Shown here: positions 1 to 5,670 of the stretch, piece after piece
How the letters are laid out: each line of letters begins with the position of its first letter
Numbering within the stretch: position 1 is the first letter of the stretch
Assembly: GCA_028280915.1 (NCBI GenBank)
Contig: JANQKX010000422.1
Location: 1 to 5,971, forward strand
From: Kiloniellaceae bacterium
GTDB taxonomy: Bacteria; Pseudomonadota; Alphaproteobacteria; Kiloniellales; Kiloniellaceae
DNA length: 5,971 nucleotides
Reading direction: 5' to 3'
Notes under the pieces: generated by a model
Databases searched by the model: none
The model's input: the letters and a program-made list of their open reading frames with translations, nothing else
What the model was told of the DNA's origin: nothing
Translations under genes and position numbers: made by a program

Positions 1-1912
1 CCCGTCCGTCAAAGTCGTACATGAAGGGGGCCTGGATCAAGTTGCCCGCCGCGGCCAAAGACGCGCGGGCCAGGCCGCCTTGCCCGCCCCTTTCCCGGCG
101 CAGCAAGGCAGCGCCCAAGGCCACGCAGGCGCAAAAGCCGGTCAGGACATCGATGGTGCCAAAATGGGCGTGCTCTTCGGGTGTGGCCATGCCGCCGCCG
201 AAGCGGAGCATGACCCCTGTGGCCGCCTGGGCCAAATCGTCATAGCCCAGATGATCGGATTTAGGGCCACGTTTCGGCCCGCCAAAAGCATCCAACTGCA
301 CCAGTATCAAAGCGGGACTGAGGGCCTTCAGCCGCTCGGGTGACAGGCCCAGAGCGTCGCGCTGGGCATCGGTGCCGTTCATGGTGATCACGTCGTGTTT
401 TGCGATCAAACGTTCCAGCGCCGCGCGCCCTTCCGGGCTTGCCAGATTGAGCAGGATGCTTTTTTTGCCCCGCTGAGCGTGCAGGCCGAAGACCACCGTG
501 TTCCAGGGATCCACCGAGGGTGCCACCGGCTGCACCAGGGTCACCTCGGCACCGAAGCGGGCCAGGGTCGAGCCGATGGTGGGGCCGGCAATCACATTGG
601 TCAGGTCCAAGACCTTCAGGCCTTCGAGCCAGGCCCGGCTGGGCCGGTCCTGCTGGCCTGCCCTCGGCGCCTCCGCCAAGAGGCGGTCCAGCTCGGCGCG
701 CGCGCTGTCAGGGTCCGGGCCGCCGGTCTTGCGGGCGGCGCCCTCGTCGGACGCCAGCCAGGCTACGTTGCCCATCTGGCGCATGGTGCCGTGACGGCGA
801 TCCGCCACTTCCAACACCAAACCGGAGGCCAAGGCGTGGGGATCGGCCAGCCATTCCTGGGTGGCGCGCTGGGCGGTGGCCGGGGCCTTGGCGGCGCCAA
901 AAAGCTCTTCCCACTCGGCGGCGGGCCGTTGCAGAAAGGCTGCTTTCATGGCCGATGCGATGCGGTCCCGGTCCTGGGCGCCCACGGGGTAGTTGCGCAG
1001 GCTCCAAGGGGCCGGCCAGTCGACGGTGTCCAGATAGGCATCAAAATCAGGCAGCTCGGCCAGCAGGTCGTCCAGGCCCAAGGTCTGCAAGACCCGGCGC
1101 GGATGGGACGCCACGCTGCCGGAGACCACGTAAAAGCCGCGCCCATCGGCGCAGGTATAGGTGCGGTAAAAGGGGTCCAGGAACGCGCTCAGCGCGTCGA
1201 AGGAAAGGTTCATGGGCAGGCCTTCGGCGGCCCGCCGGTCCAATTCCACTTCCCGGGGCGATTTGTAGCGCTCGGGATAGTCTTGGATCTGCTCGCAGTT
1301 GTAGACCAAACCTTCCAGCAGCGCCGCGGCCAGGGGCACCTCGATGTGATCGCCGCCATTGTGGGGCCGGGCATGGAGGGCAAAGAGCACCGCCATGGCG
1401 CCGAAAGCGGCGCCGTAAGCCGAAGCCAGGGCCAGGGGCGTGAAAGACGGGTTGATGCCCATGAGCCGGCGGTTGAGGCCCATGTCGGTGAACTGACCGG
1501 TGCGCGCGGCGATGACCGCTTCCCAGGCCGGCACGTCGGCCAAATCCGGATCGCTAGAGGCAAAGCCCGGCAAGGAGAGATAGATCAAGCCCGGGTTCGC
1601 TTCGCGCAAGCGCGCCGGCCCCAGGCCCAGGCGGTCCATCACCCCCGGGCGAAAGTTCTCAATCACCACATCGGCGCGGCGGGCTACCTCGAGGACTGTT
1701 TCCCGATCGGCCTCGGTCTTCAAGTCCAAGGTTAGGGCCTTCTTGCCCCGGGACAGCATGTCACTGGCCGGGTCCTTAAAAGCCGGGCCGCCGGGCGGGT
1801 CAATGCGGATCACCTCCGCGCCCATGTCCGCCAGCATCATGCCGACCAGGGGACCGGCCAGATACTGGCCGAAGTCGAGAACGCGGATATGGGAAAGGGG
1901 CCGCGCCGTCAT
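1..1912 (-). CDS. Double-headed CaiB/BaiF family (class III) CoA transferase, 3' end cut off by window edge
   Basis: This frame is open from an ATG at 1912 to position 1, giving 637 residues with no stop, so the C-terminus lies outside the window. Residues about 7-400 form one CaiB/BaiF unit: opening motif VLDFGQYLAGP (11-21), GAEVIRI (31-37), RGKKALTLDLK (55-65), ADVVIENFRPGVMDRLGL (80-97). The same unit starts again at 429: VLDLTNVIAGP (434-444), GAEVTLV (454-460), RGKKSILLNL (481-490). Family members normally have one unit of about 400 residues, so this is a tandem fusion. The family moves CoA between carboxylic acids through an aspartyl-CoA intermediate. At the position where I expect that aspartate (after the V/A-S-L/M motif), both halves appear to have alanine (A196, A621). 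It starts 1 bp after the hydrolase stop, with GAGG about 8 bp upstream, so the two are probably translated together. Substrate unknown; racemase or structural roles are possible. Confidence 0.9.
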   Translation of the reverse strand, partial: MTARPLSHIRVLDFGQYLAGPLVGMMLADMGAEVIRIDPPGGPAFKDPASDMLSRGKKALTLDLKTEADRETVLEVARRADVVIENFRPGVMDRLGLGPARLREANPGLIYLSLPGFASSDPDLADVPAWEAVIAARTGQFTDMGLNRRLMGINPSFTPLALASAYGAAFGAMAVLFALHARPHNGGDHIEVPLAAALLEGLVYNCEQIQDYPERYKSPREVELDRRAAEGLPMNLSFDALSAFLDPFYRTYTCADGRGFYVVSGSVASHPRRVLQTLGLDDLLAELPDFDAYLDTVDWPAPWSLRNYPVGAQDRDRIASAMKAAFLQRPAAEWEELFGAAKAPATAQRATQEWLADPHALASGLVLEVADRRHGTMRQMGNVAWLASDEGAARKTGGPDPDSARAELDRLLAEAPRAGQQDRPSRAWLEGLKVLDLTNVIAGPTIGSTLARFGAEVTLVQPVAPSVDPWNTVVFGLHAQRGKKSILLNLASPEGRAALERLIAKHDVITMNGTDAQRDALGLSPERLKALSPALILVQLDAFGGPKRGPKSDHLGYDDLAQAATGVMLRFGGGMATPEEHAHFGTIDVLTGFCACVALGAALLRRERGGQGGLARASLAAAGNLIQAPFMYDFDGR

Positions 1913-1913
1913 G

Positions 1914-2612
1914 TCACGCCTCGTCCGTCACAGTTGCCGTCGTCACCGACCGCCCGCTCGCCCCTAAGGCGGCACAAAACGGGGCGCTATGGGAAATCCA
2001 GCCAAAAAGGTTGCCCTCACTGCGAATGATCTGGCGCACGGCCTCTTCCAGTTCCGGGGTCGGCGCGGCGCAGGCGTCATCGATGGTCAGGCAATAATAG
2101 CCCCGGTCCACCGCGTCCCGCAGGGTGGAGTGCACGCAGCATTGGTAGGTCACGCCCATCATGATCAAATGGGTGATCCCGGCGTCTTGCAAAACCTTGT
2201 CCAGGTCGGTGCGGCAAAAGGCGCTGAAACCCGGCTTGTCCACCACCCGCTCGCCGGGAAGGGCTTTCATGTCCGGCACCAAGTCACAGCCCGGCTCGCC
2301 CCGGATCAGGCAGCGCCCGAGCGGGCCGTCCCGGCCCACATAGTCCTTTTCCCGCTTGAGGCCATTCACGTCGGACAGGTCGGGGGCGTAGGATTCCCGC
2401 GTATGAAGGACGGTCAGCCCGGCTTCCCGGGCGGCGGCGAGCACCGACTGGGCCACGGGCACGATGGCGGCCAGGCGGGCGCTGCCTTCCTGGTTCAAAT
2501 TGCAGCCCCCCTCGGCGTCGATGAAATCCCGCTGAAAATCGATCGAGATCAAGGCGCAGCACTCAGGTTCGAAGCGAAAATCGCGGCCGTCATCACAAGG
2601 CACGGAAATCAT
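1914..2612 (-). CDS. Isochorismatase-superfamily cysteine hydrolase (amidohydrolase-like)
   Basis: The 232-residue product has the layout of the isochorismatase-like cysteine hydrolases, which include nicotinamidase, N-carbamoylsarcosine amidase, biuret hydrolase and RutB; usual length is 180-240 residues. The catalytic triad is visible: Asp25 in ALISIDFQRDF, Lys126 in VVDKPGFSAF, and Cys159 in GVTYQCCVHSTLRDA, preceded by a second cysteine, Cys158. Such enzymes mostly cleave C-N bonds in small amides or carbamoyl compounds in the cytoplasm. No signal peptide is seen. The start is the ATG at 2612, with GAAGG on the minus strand about 10 bp before it. It is the first gene of a minus-strand operon with the CoA transferase, whose ATG follows its TGA by 1 bp. 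The protein carries 12 cysteines, many for its size. The substrate cannot be read from sequence; an amide formed in catabolism of N-containing compounds is only a guess. Confidence 0.9.
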   Translation of the reverse strand: MISVPCDDGRDFRFEPECCALISIDFQRDFIDAEGGCNLNQEGSARLAAIVPVAQSVLAAAREAGLTVLHTRESYAPDLSDVNGLKREKDYVGRDGPLGRCLIRGEPGCDLVPDMKALPGERVVDKPGFSAFCRTDLDKVLQDAGITHLIMMGVTYQCCVHSTLRDAVDRGYYCLTIDDACAAPTPELEEAVRQIIRSEGNLFGWISHSAPFCAALGASGRSVTTATVTDEA

Positions 2613-2631
2613 GGGTCACCACCTTCCCCAG

Positions 2632-2658
2632 GTTGGCAGAACCAGCGGCTCCGCCAAC
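2632..2658 (-). repeat. Short inverted repeat in the hydrolase leader
   Basis: GTTGGC (2632-2637) and GCCAAC (2653-2658) are perfect 6-bp complementary arms around a 15-nt loop. They lie between the proposed -10 box and the hydrolase start, so they would form a hairpin near the 5' end of the mRNA. At this GC content such a pair could be chance. Confidence 0.3.
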
Positions 2659-2662
2659 GCCA

Positions 2663-2690
2663 ATCATAAATCAGGGGACAAGTTGAACAA
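2663..2690 (-). promoter_or_regulatory. Candidate sigma70 promoter of the hydrolase-CoA transferase operon
   Basis: On the minus strand, TTGTTC (2690-2685) is followed after 16 bp by TATGAT (2668-2663), a five-of-six match to the -10 consensus. Transcription would start near 2656, about 44 bp before the hydrolase ATG. It lies in the gap after the regulator gene, so the operon may be transcribed on its own. The -35 box overlaps a perfect palindrome, which suggests control at this step. Confidence 0.55.
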
Positions 2691-2712
2691 TGAATCCCAT
2701 CGCCGTTCAACT
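2681..2712. promoter_or_regulatory. Operator-like inverted repeat AGTTGAAC-N16-GTTCAACT
   Basis: Two perfect 8-bp complementary arms, 2681-2688 and 2705-2712, are separated by 16 bp, with centres 24 bp apart. One arm overlaps the proposed -35 box of the hydrolase promoter. A dimeric regulator binding both arms could block or recruit RNA polymerase. The neighbouring PAS-AraC protein is the simplest candidate, but the half-site differs from those in the 3503-3605 region, so another regulator is possible. Confidence 0.5.
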
Positions 2713-2724
2713 GCATTTTATCGG

Positions 2725-2750
2725 GGAAGCTCTGGGCGATACCAAGCTCC
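2725..2750 (-). terminator. Imperfect hairpin just after the regulator gene (weak terminator candidate)
   Basis: On the minus strand GGAGCT and TGG pair with CCA and AGC-TCC around a GCGATA-type loop: nine base pairs with two single-base bulges, starting 3 bp after the regulator stop. No run of T follows, so it is not a clear Rho-independent terminator; it may slow or protect the transcript end. Confidence 0.25.
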
Positions 2751-2752
2751 GC

Positions 2753-3502
2753 TCAGCCACGGGGAACGGAACGGCGGTAGGCCGCCGGCGACAGGCCCAC
2801 GGACTGGCGAAACTGACGTGAAAAGGCCGCCTGATCCCCGTAACCGCAGGCCAGGGCGATCTCGGCAATGGCTTGATCGCCGCGCCGCAGCCGCTCGCAG
2901 GCATGATCAATGCGGGCCCGGATGATGTACTGCCCCACCGTCAAGCCCAAGAGGGCGCGCACCCGCCGGTCCAATTGATATCCCGAGAGTCCGGCCTGCT
3001 TGGCCAGCTGGGGCAGGCGCAGGGGCCGGGCGTGGTTGTCGTCGATAAAGCGCAGAACCTGAGAGACCTTGGCCAGGTCCCCGTCCAGCTCGCCCGGGCG
3101 GCGCAGGTCCCGGGAGATACCGGTCAGGCCTATGGTCCGGCCGGAGAGGTCCCGCTGGGGCTCCTTCCAGGTCAGGCACCAGCCTTCTTGCCGGTTGGCA
3201 TAGAGGTGCCGCTCCAGCTTGGCGCGGATGGACACGCCTTCGCTCAAAACCCGACGATCCTGGGCAGCGATGGCCGGCCCGATAGGGTCCGGCAGCACTT
3301 CGTCGGCCAAGCGGCCGATCAAATCCTTTTTGGCGCGAAAGCCGCAGCGGGTCACCAGGGTTTGGTTCACGCTCATATAGCGCCCCAGCCGGTCCTTCAT
3401 GAAAAAGACCGTGTCCTCGATTTGATCGAACAAAGCTTCCGGCACCGCCGGCCCGTCAAGGCTGGCGAAAAAGTCTTCTTGCAGCGCGTTCAGATCACCC
3501 AT
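2753..3502 (-). CDS. PAS domain-AraC family transcriptional regulator
   Basis: The product is 249 residues from the ATG at 3502. Residues about 21-134 look like a PAS sensor (ALFDQIEDTVFFMKDRLGRY at 23-42, then the closing IGLTGISRDL at 124-133). PAS folds bind small ligands or cofactors and here replace the cupin sensor of classic AraC. The C-terminal 100 residues form the two-helix-turn-helix AraC/XylS DNA-binding unit: first helix pair near 162-183 (LPQLAKQAGLSGYQLDRRV), second near 211-232 (IAEIALACGYGDQAAFSRQF), ending in the family signature FRQSVGLSPAAYR (231-243). A longer frame from 3646 is open but would overlap the divergent gene and read through the promoters, so 3502 is preferred, although its ribosome site (GGGG) is poor. 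The divergent hydroxyproline genes are the likely target. The inducer, perhaps hydroxyproline or a pathway intermediate, is inferred only. Confidence 0.92.
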   Translation of the reverse strand: MGDLNALQEDFFASLDGPAVPEALFDQIEDTVFFMKDRLGRYMSVNQTLVTRCGFRAKKDLIGRLADEVLPDPIGPAIAAQDRRVLSEGVSIRAKLERHLYANRQEGWCLTWKEPQRDLSGRTIGLTGISRDLRRPGELDGDLAKVSQVLRFIDDNHARPLRLPQLAKQAGLSGYQLDRRVRALLGLTVGQYIIRARIDHACERLRRGDQAIAEIALACGYGDQAAFSRQFRQSVGLSPAAYRRSVPRG

Positions 3503-3527
3503 GGCCCCATTTTTTGCCGATTTTCCA

Positions 3528-3577
3528 ATTTTGACCGGAGATATCGACAATACAGAAAGGGCCGCTTGGGTCAAAAT
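3528..3577. promoter_or_regulatory. Long-spaced inverted repeat ATTTTGACC-N32-GGTCAAAAT in the divergent control region
   Basis: Perfect 9-bp arms lie at 3528-3536 and 3569-3577, with centres 41 bp apart, close to four helical turns, so both face the same side of the DNA. That spacing suits cooperative or looped binding by an AraC-type dimer. Each arm contains TTGACC, which also reads as a -35 box outward on each strand, so part of the symmetry may simply come from two facing promoters. Confidence 0.5.
3547..3574 (-). promoter_or_regulatory. Candidate sigma70 promoter of the PAS-AraC gene
   Basis: On the minus strand TTGACC (3574-3569) and TATTGT (3552-3547) are 16 bp apart. Transcription would start near 3540, about 38 bp before the regulator ATG. 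The -35 box lies inside the 3563-3584 palindrome, so protein bound there would shut this promoter, which fits autorepression. On the plus strand TTGACC (3531-3536) has no good -10 partner, as expected of an activator-dependent promoter for the deaminase gene. Confidence 0.5.
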
Positions 3578-3584
3578 CCAAGCG
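3563..3584. promoter_or_regulatory. Operator-like palindrome CGCTTGG-N8-CCAAGCG
   Basis: Perfect 7-bp arms at 3563-3569 and 3578-3584 enclose an 8-bp AT-rich spacer, a 22-bp symmetric site typical of a dimer operator. It overlaps the -35 box of the regulator promoter and one arm of the 41-bp-spaced repeat, and lies 22 bp before the deaminase ATG. In RNA the same bases could fold into a hairpin just before the ribosome site at 3591-3597. Confidence 0.55.
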
Positions 3585-3590
3585 AACCTT

Positions 3591-3597
3591 AGAGGAG
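3591..3597 (+). promoter_or_regulatory. Strong ribosome binding site of the deaminase gene
   Basis: AGAGGAG lies 8 bp before the ATG at 3606. This decides the start: the same frame is open back to an ATG at 3501, but that one would overlap the divergent promoters and has no comparable site. Confidence 0.8.
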
Positions 3598-3605
3598 ATA
3601 CACCT

Positions 3606-4553
3606 ATGGATGCTTCGATCTTTTCCGGCTGCATGCCGGCGCTCATGACCCCCTGTACCGCGGACCGGGCGCCCGACTATGGCGCCCTGGTGCGCAAGGG
3701 ACGGGAGCTGATGGCCGCCGGCATGTCCGGGGTGATCTATTGCGGCTCCATGGGCGATTGGCCCTTGCTGAGCGATGCCCAGCGGCAAGACGGCGTGGCC
3801 TGCCTGGCCGAGGCGGGCATTCCCGTCATCGCCGGCACGGGGGCGCAAAATTCCGCCCTGGCCGCGGCCCACGCGGCCCATGCCCAGGCCGTGGGGTCCA
3901 AGGGCTTGATGGTCATTCCCCGGGTGCTCTCCCGCGGCTCGTCCCCCGCCGCCCAGCGCGCCCACTTCGCCCAGATCCTTGAGGCGGCGCCCGAACTGCC
4001 GGCGGTGATCTACAACAGCCCTTACTACGGCTTTCAAACCCGGGCCGAGCTGTTCTTCGAGCTGCGCCGGGCCCATCCCAACCTGGTGGGCTTTAAGGAG
4101 TTCGGCGGGGCCGAGGCCCTGACCCTGGCCGCCGAGCACATCACCAGCCACGACGAAAGCCTGGCCCTTTTGGTGGGCGTGGACACCCAAGTCTTCCACG
4201 GCTACGTCAACTGCGGCGCCAGGGGCGCCATCTCCGGCATCGGCAATGTGCTGCCGAAGGAGGTTCTGCATTTGGTCGCCCTCTGCGAAAAAGCCGCTGC
4301 AGGGGATGTGACCGCGCGGCGCCATGCCCAGGAGCTGGAACAGGCCTTGGCGGTGCTGTCGTCCTATGACGAAGGGCCGGACCTGGTACTTTATTACAAG
4401 CATCTCATGGTGCTGCAGGGCGATCCGGAATATGCCCTGCAATTCAACGCCAGCGACGCCCTCTCGCCCAGCCAGCAGGCCTACGCCGAACGCCAGCTGC
4501 GGCTATTCAAAAGCTGGTACAAAGCCTGGGCTGAAGACGGAGAGCCTGCTTGA
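3606..4553 (+). CDS. DapA-family aldolase/deaminase, probably 1-pyrroline-4-hydroxy-2-carboxylate deaminase
   Basis: The 315-residue product is a (beta/alpha)8-barrel of the dihydrodipicolinate synthase/N-acetylneuraminate lyase family (usual length about 300). Schiff-base Lys164 sits in VGFKEFGG and the conserved Tyr136 in VIYNSPYYGF; the substrate-carboxylate loop is GSMGDWP (47-53) instead of the usual GTTGE. The blocks GSMGDWPLL, VIPRVLSRGSSP and YNSPYYGF resemble the branch called LhpC in Pseudomonas and HypD in Sinorhizobium. That enzyme dehydrates and deaminates 1-pyrroline-4-hydroxy-2-carboxylate to 2-oxoglutarate semialdehyde and ammonia, a middle step of hydroxyproline breakdown. 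The next gene, an epimerase of the same pathway, starts within the last codons of this one, which supports the assignment strongly. Lysine synthesis (true DapA) is unlikely because of this context. Other DapA-like lyases remain possible on sequence alone. Confidence 0.87.
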   Translation: MDASIFSGCMPALMTPCTADRAPDYGALVRKGRELMAAGMSGVIYCGSMGDWPLLSDAQRQDGVACLAEAGIPVIAGTGAQNSALAAAHAAHAQAVGSKGLMVIPRVLSRGSSPAAQRAHFAQILEAAPELPAVIYNSPYYGFQTRAELFFELRRAHPNLVGFKEFGGAEALTLAAEHITSHDESLALLVGVDTQVFHGYVNCGARGAISGIGNVLPKEVLHLVALCEKAAAGDVTARRHAQELEQALAVLSSYDEGPDLVLYYKHLMVLQGDPEYALQFNASDALSPSQQAYAERQLRLFKSWYKAWAEDGEPA

Positions 4554-5485
4554 CCCTGCACGTCATCGATTCCCACACGGAAGGAGAGCCCACCCGGGTG
4601 GTTCTGGAAGGCGGCCCGGATCTGGGGAACGGTTCCCTGGCCGAGCGCGCCCAACGCTTCGCCGCGCGGCACGACGCCTTTCGCCGCGCGGTGATCAACG
4701 AGCCCCGAGGCTTTGACGCGCTGGTGGGCGCCCTTTTGTGCCCGCCCAGCGAACCGGACTGCGTGACCGGGGTGATCTTTTTCAACAACGTGGGCAACCT
4801 GGGCATGTGCGGTCACGCCACCATCGGCACGGCGGCGACGCTGGCCCACCTGGGCCGCATCGCGCCGGGCCAACACCGCTTCGACACTCCGGTCGGGGTG
4901 GTCACCGTCGACCTTAAAAGCCCCAACGAAGTCACCGTGGAGAATGTGGCGAGCTACCGGCACCGTCGGGCCGTCTGTCTTGATGTGCCCGGCCTGGGGC
5001 AGGTAACCGGGGATGTGGCCTGGGGCGGCAATTGGTTTTTTCTGAGTCCCGATGCACCCTGCCCCCTTGAGCACACGCACATCGGCCAACTGACCGAAGC
5101 GGCGAGCCGCGTACGCCGGACCTTGGTGGAAAATGGCGTCACCGGCGCCGACGGCGCTGAAATCGACCACGTGGAGTTTTTCGGCCCCAGCCCCACGCCT
5201 GAGGTTCCCAGCCGGAACTTCGTGCTCTGCCCGGGCGGCGCCTATGACCGCTCCCCCTGCGGGACGGGCACCAGCGCCAAGCTGGCCTGCCTGGCCGCCG
5301 AGGGCCGCTTGGCTCCGGGCGAGGTTTGGGTGCAGGAAAGCATCATCGGCAGCCGCTACGAAGCCCACTACACGCCGGGGACCGAGGGCGCCATTATCCC
5401 AAAGGTGACCGGTCGGGCCTACGTTTGCGCGGACACAAGGCTGATCCGCCACCCGGACGACCCTTTCGCCGACGGAATCGTTTAG
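4550..5485 (+). CDS. 4-hydroxyproline 2-epimerase (proline racemase family)
   Basis: The 311-residue product opens with VIDSHTEGEPTRVV (5-18), the start typical of the proline racemase family. Both catalytic cysteines are present: Cys87 in GMCGHATIG and Cys237 in DRSPCGTGTSAK, with Asp233 and His89 beside them. Two cysteines act as the base and acid that invert C2, whereas trans-3-hydroxyproline dehydratases have a threonine or serine in place of one. The reaction is trans-4-hydroxy-L-proline to cis-4-hydroxy-D-proline, the first step of the bacterial pathway (called LhpA or HypRE elsewhere). The start is TTG at 4550, overlapping the deaminase TGA in TTGA, with GGAG 7 bp upstream; no ATG lies near the expected N-terminus and the family motif begins at residue 5, so TTG fits. 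Proline racemase is the main alternative; the neighbouring deaminase favours hydroxyproline. Confidence 0.92.
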   Translation: MTLHVIDSHTEGEPTRVVLEGGPDLGNGSLAERAQRFAARHDAFRRAVINEPRGFDALVGALLCPPSEPDCVTGVIFFNNVGNLGMCGHATIGTAATLAHLGRIAPGQHRFDTPVGVVTVDLKSPNEVTVENVASYRHRRAVCLDVPGLGQVTGDVAWGGNWFFLSPDAPCPLEHTHIGQLTEAASRVRRTLVENGVTGADGAEIDHVEFFGPSPTPEVPSRNFVLCPGGAYDRSPCGTGTSAKLACLAAEGRLAPGEVWVQESIIGSRYEAHYTPGTEGAIIPKVTGRAYVCADTRLIRHPDDPFADGIV

Positions 5486-5502
5486 GCCCCCTCCAGGGCG
5501 CC
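5485..5502 (+). other. GC-rich hairpin at the end of the epimerase gene
   Basis: GGC-C-CCC and GGG-C-GCC pair around a TCCA loop (six pairs, one C-C mismatch), starting on the last base of the stop codon. No T run follows, so Rho-independent termination is not supported; it may mark the mRNA end or be chance at this GC content. Confidence 0.25.
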
Positions 5503-5535
5503 GAAAACACCCAAAAACCCTGTCGTGATTTTCAA

Positions 5536-5552
5536 CTGGCCAATGGCGCCAG
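5536..5552. promoter_or_regulatory. Operator-like inverted repeat CTGGC-N7-GCCAG
   Basis: Perfect 5-bp arms at 5536-5540 and 5548-5552 lie 5 bp before the proposed -35 box of the flavoenzyme gene, where an activator would bind. The arms are short, so this is a weak call. Confidence 0.35.
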
Positions 5553-5557
5553 CCCCC

Positions 5558-5587
5558 TTGACTTGCGCCAAATTTCCAGAATAGAAA
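5558..5587 (+). promoter_or_regulatory. Candidate promoter of the flavoenzyme gene
   Basis: TTGACT (5558-5563) and TAGAAA (5582-5587) are 18 bp apart. The -35 box is good, the -10 box matches at four of six. Transcription would start near 5594 and leave a leader of about 137 nt before the ATG at 5731. Its presence suggests the flavoenzyme is not simply the third gene of the deaminase-epimerase operon. Confidence 0.4.
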
Positions 5588-5592
5588 GGTGA

Positions 5593-5610
5593 CTGGACAG
5601 GAGTGTCCAG
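5593..5610 (+). repeat. Perfect hairpin CTGGACA-GGAG-TGTCCAG in the flavoenzyme leader
   Basis: Two 7-nt complementary arms, 5593-5599 and 5604-5610, close a GGAG tetraloop. The hairpin sits at the expected 5' end of the leader mRNA, so it may protect the transcript or start a larger folded leader; as DNA it could equally be a regulator site just downstream of the promoter. Confidence 0.5.
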
Positions 5611-5647
5611 AAGGGGCTATCAGGGACCCGGAGCAGCATTCAGGTTG

Positions 5648-5670
5648 CCGCTTGGCACAGCGGGTGCCAA
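5648..5670 (+). repeat. Second leader hairpin with a competing pairing
   Basis: TTGGCAC (5652-5658) and GTGCCAA (5664-5670) form a perfect 7-bp stem with loop AGCGG. The loop is itself complementary to CCGCT at 5648-5652, which overlaps the stem by one base, so a 5-bp alternative hairpin (5648-5652 with 5659-5663) competes with it. TTGGTTTTGG follows, too broken a T run for a clear terminator. Confidence 0.45.

Noticed and set aside
395..1735. Long plus-strand open frame of 446 codons opposite the CoA transferase
   Set aside because: Its product is low-complexity, rich in G, Q, H and R, with no recognisable motif, whereas the minus strand gives a clear family protein. Long antisense frames are common in high-GC DNA.
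1989..2669. Plus-strand frame of 226 codons opposite the hydrolase
   Set aside because: The minus-strand gene has an intact Asp-Lys-Cys triad; this frame has no motif and would cover the promoter region.
2873..3592. Plus-strand frame of 239 codons opposite the regulator
   Set aside because: Shadow of the PAS-AraC gene; no motif.
3501..3605. Earlier start of the deaminase at 3501
   Set aside because: It lacks a ribosome site and would overlap the regulator start; the ATG at 3606 has AGAGGAG 8 bp upstream and fits the family N-terminus.
3503..3646. N-terminal extension of the regulator to an ATG at 3646
   Set aside because: The extra 48 residues do not look like part of a PAS domain and would read through the promoters and into the divergent gene.
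3495..4442. Minus-strand open frame of 315 codons opposite the deaminase
   Set aside because: Shadow of the DapA-family gene; repetitive G, H and Q-rich product, and it overlaps the divergent promoters.
5485..5502. Rho-independent terminator after the epimerase
   Set aside because: There is a GC-rich stem with a mismatch but no T run after it, so it is listed only as a hairpin.
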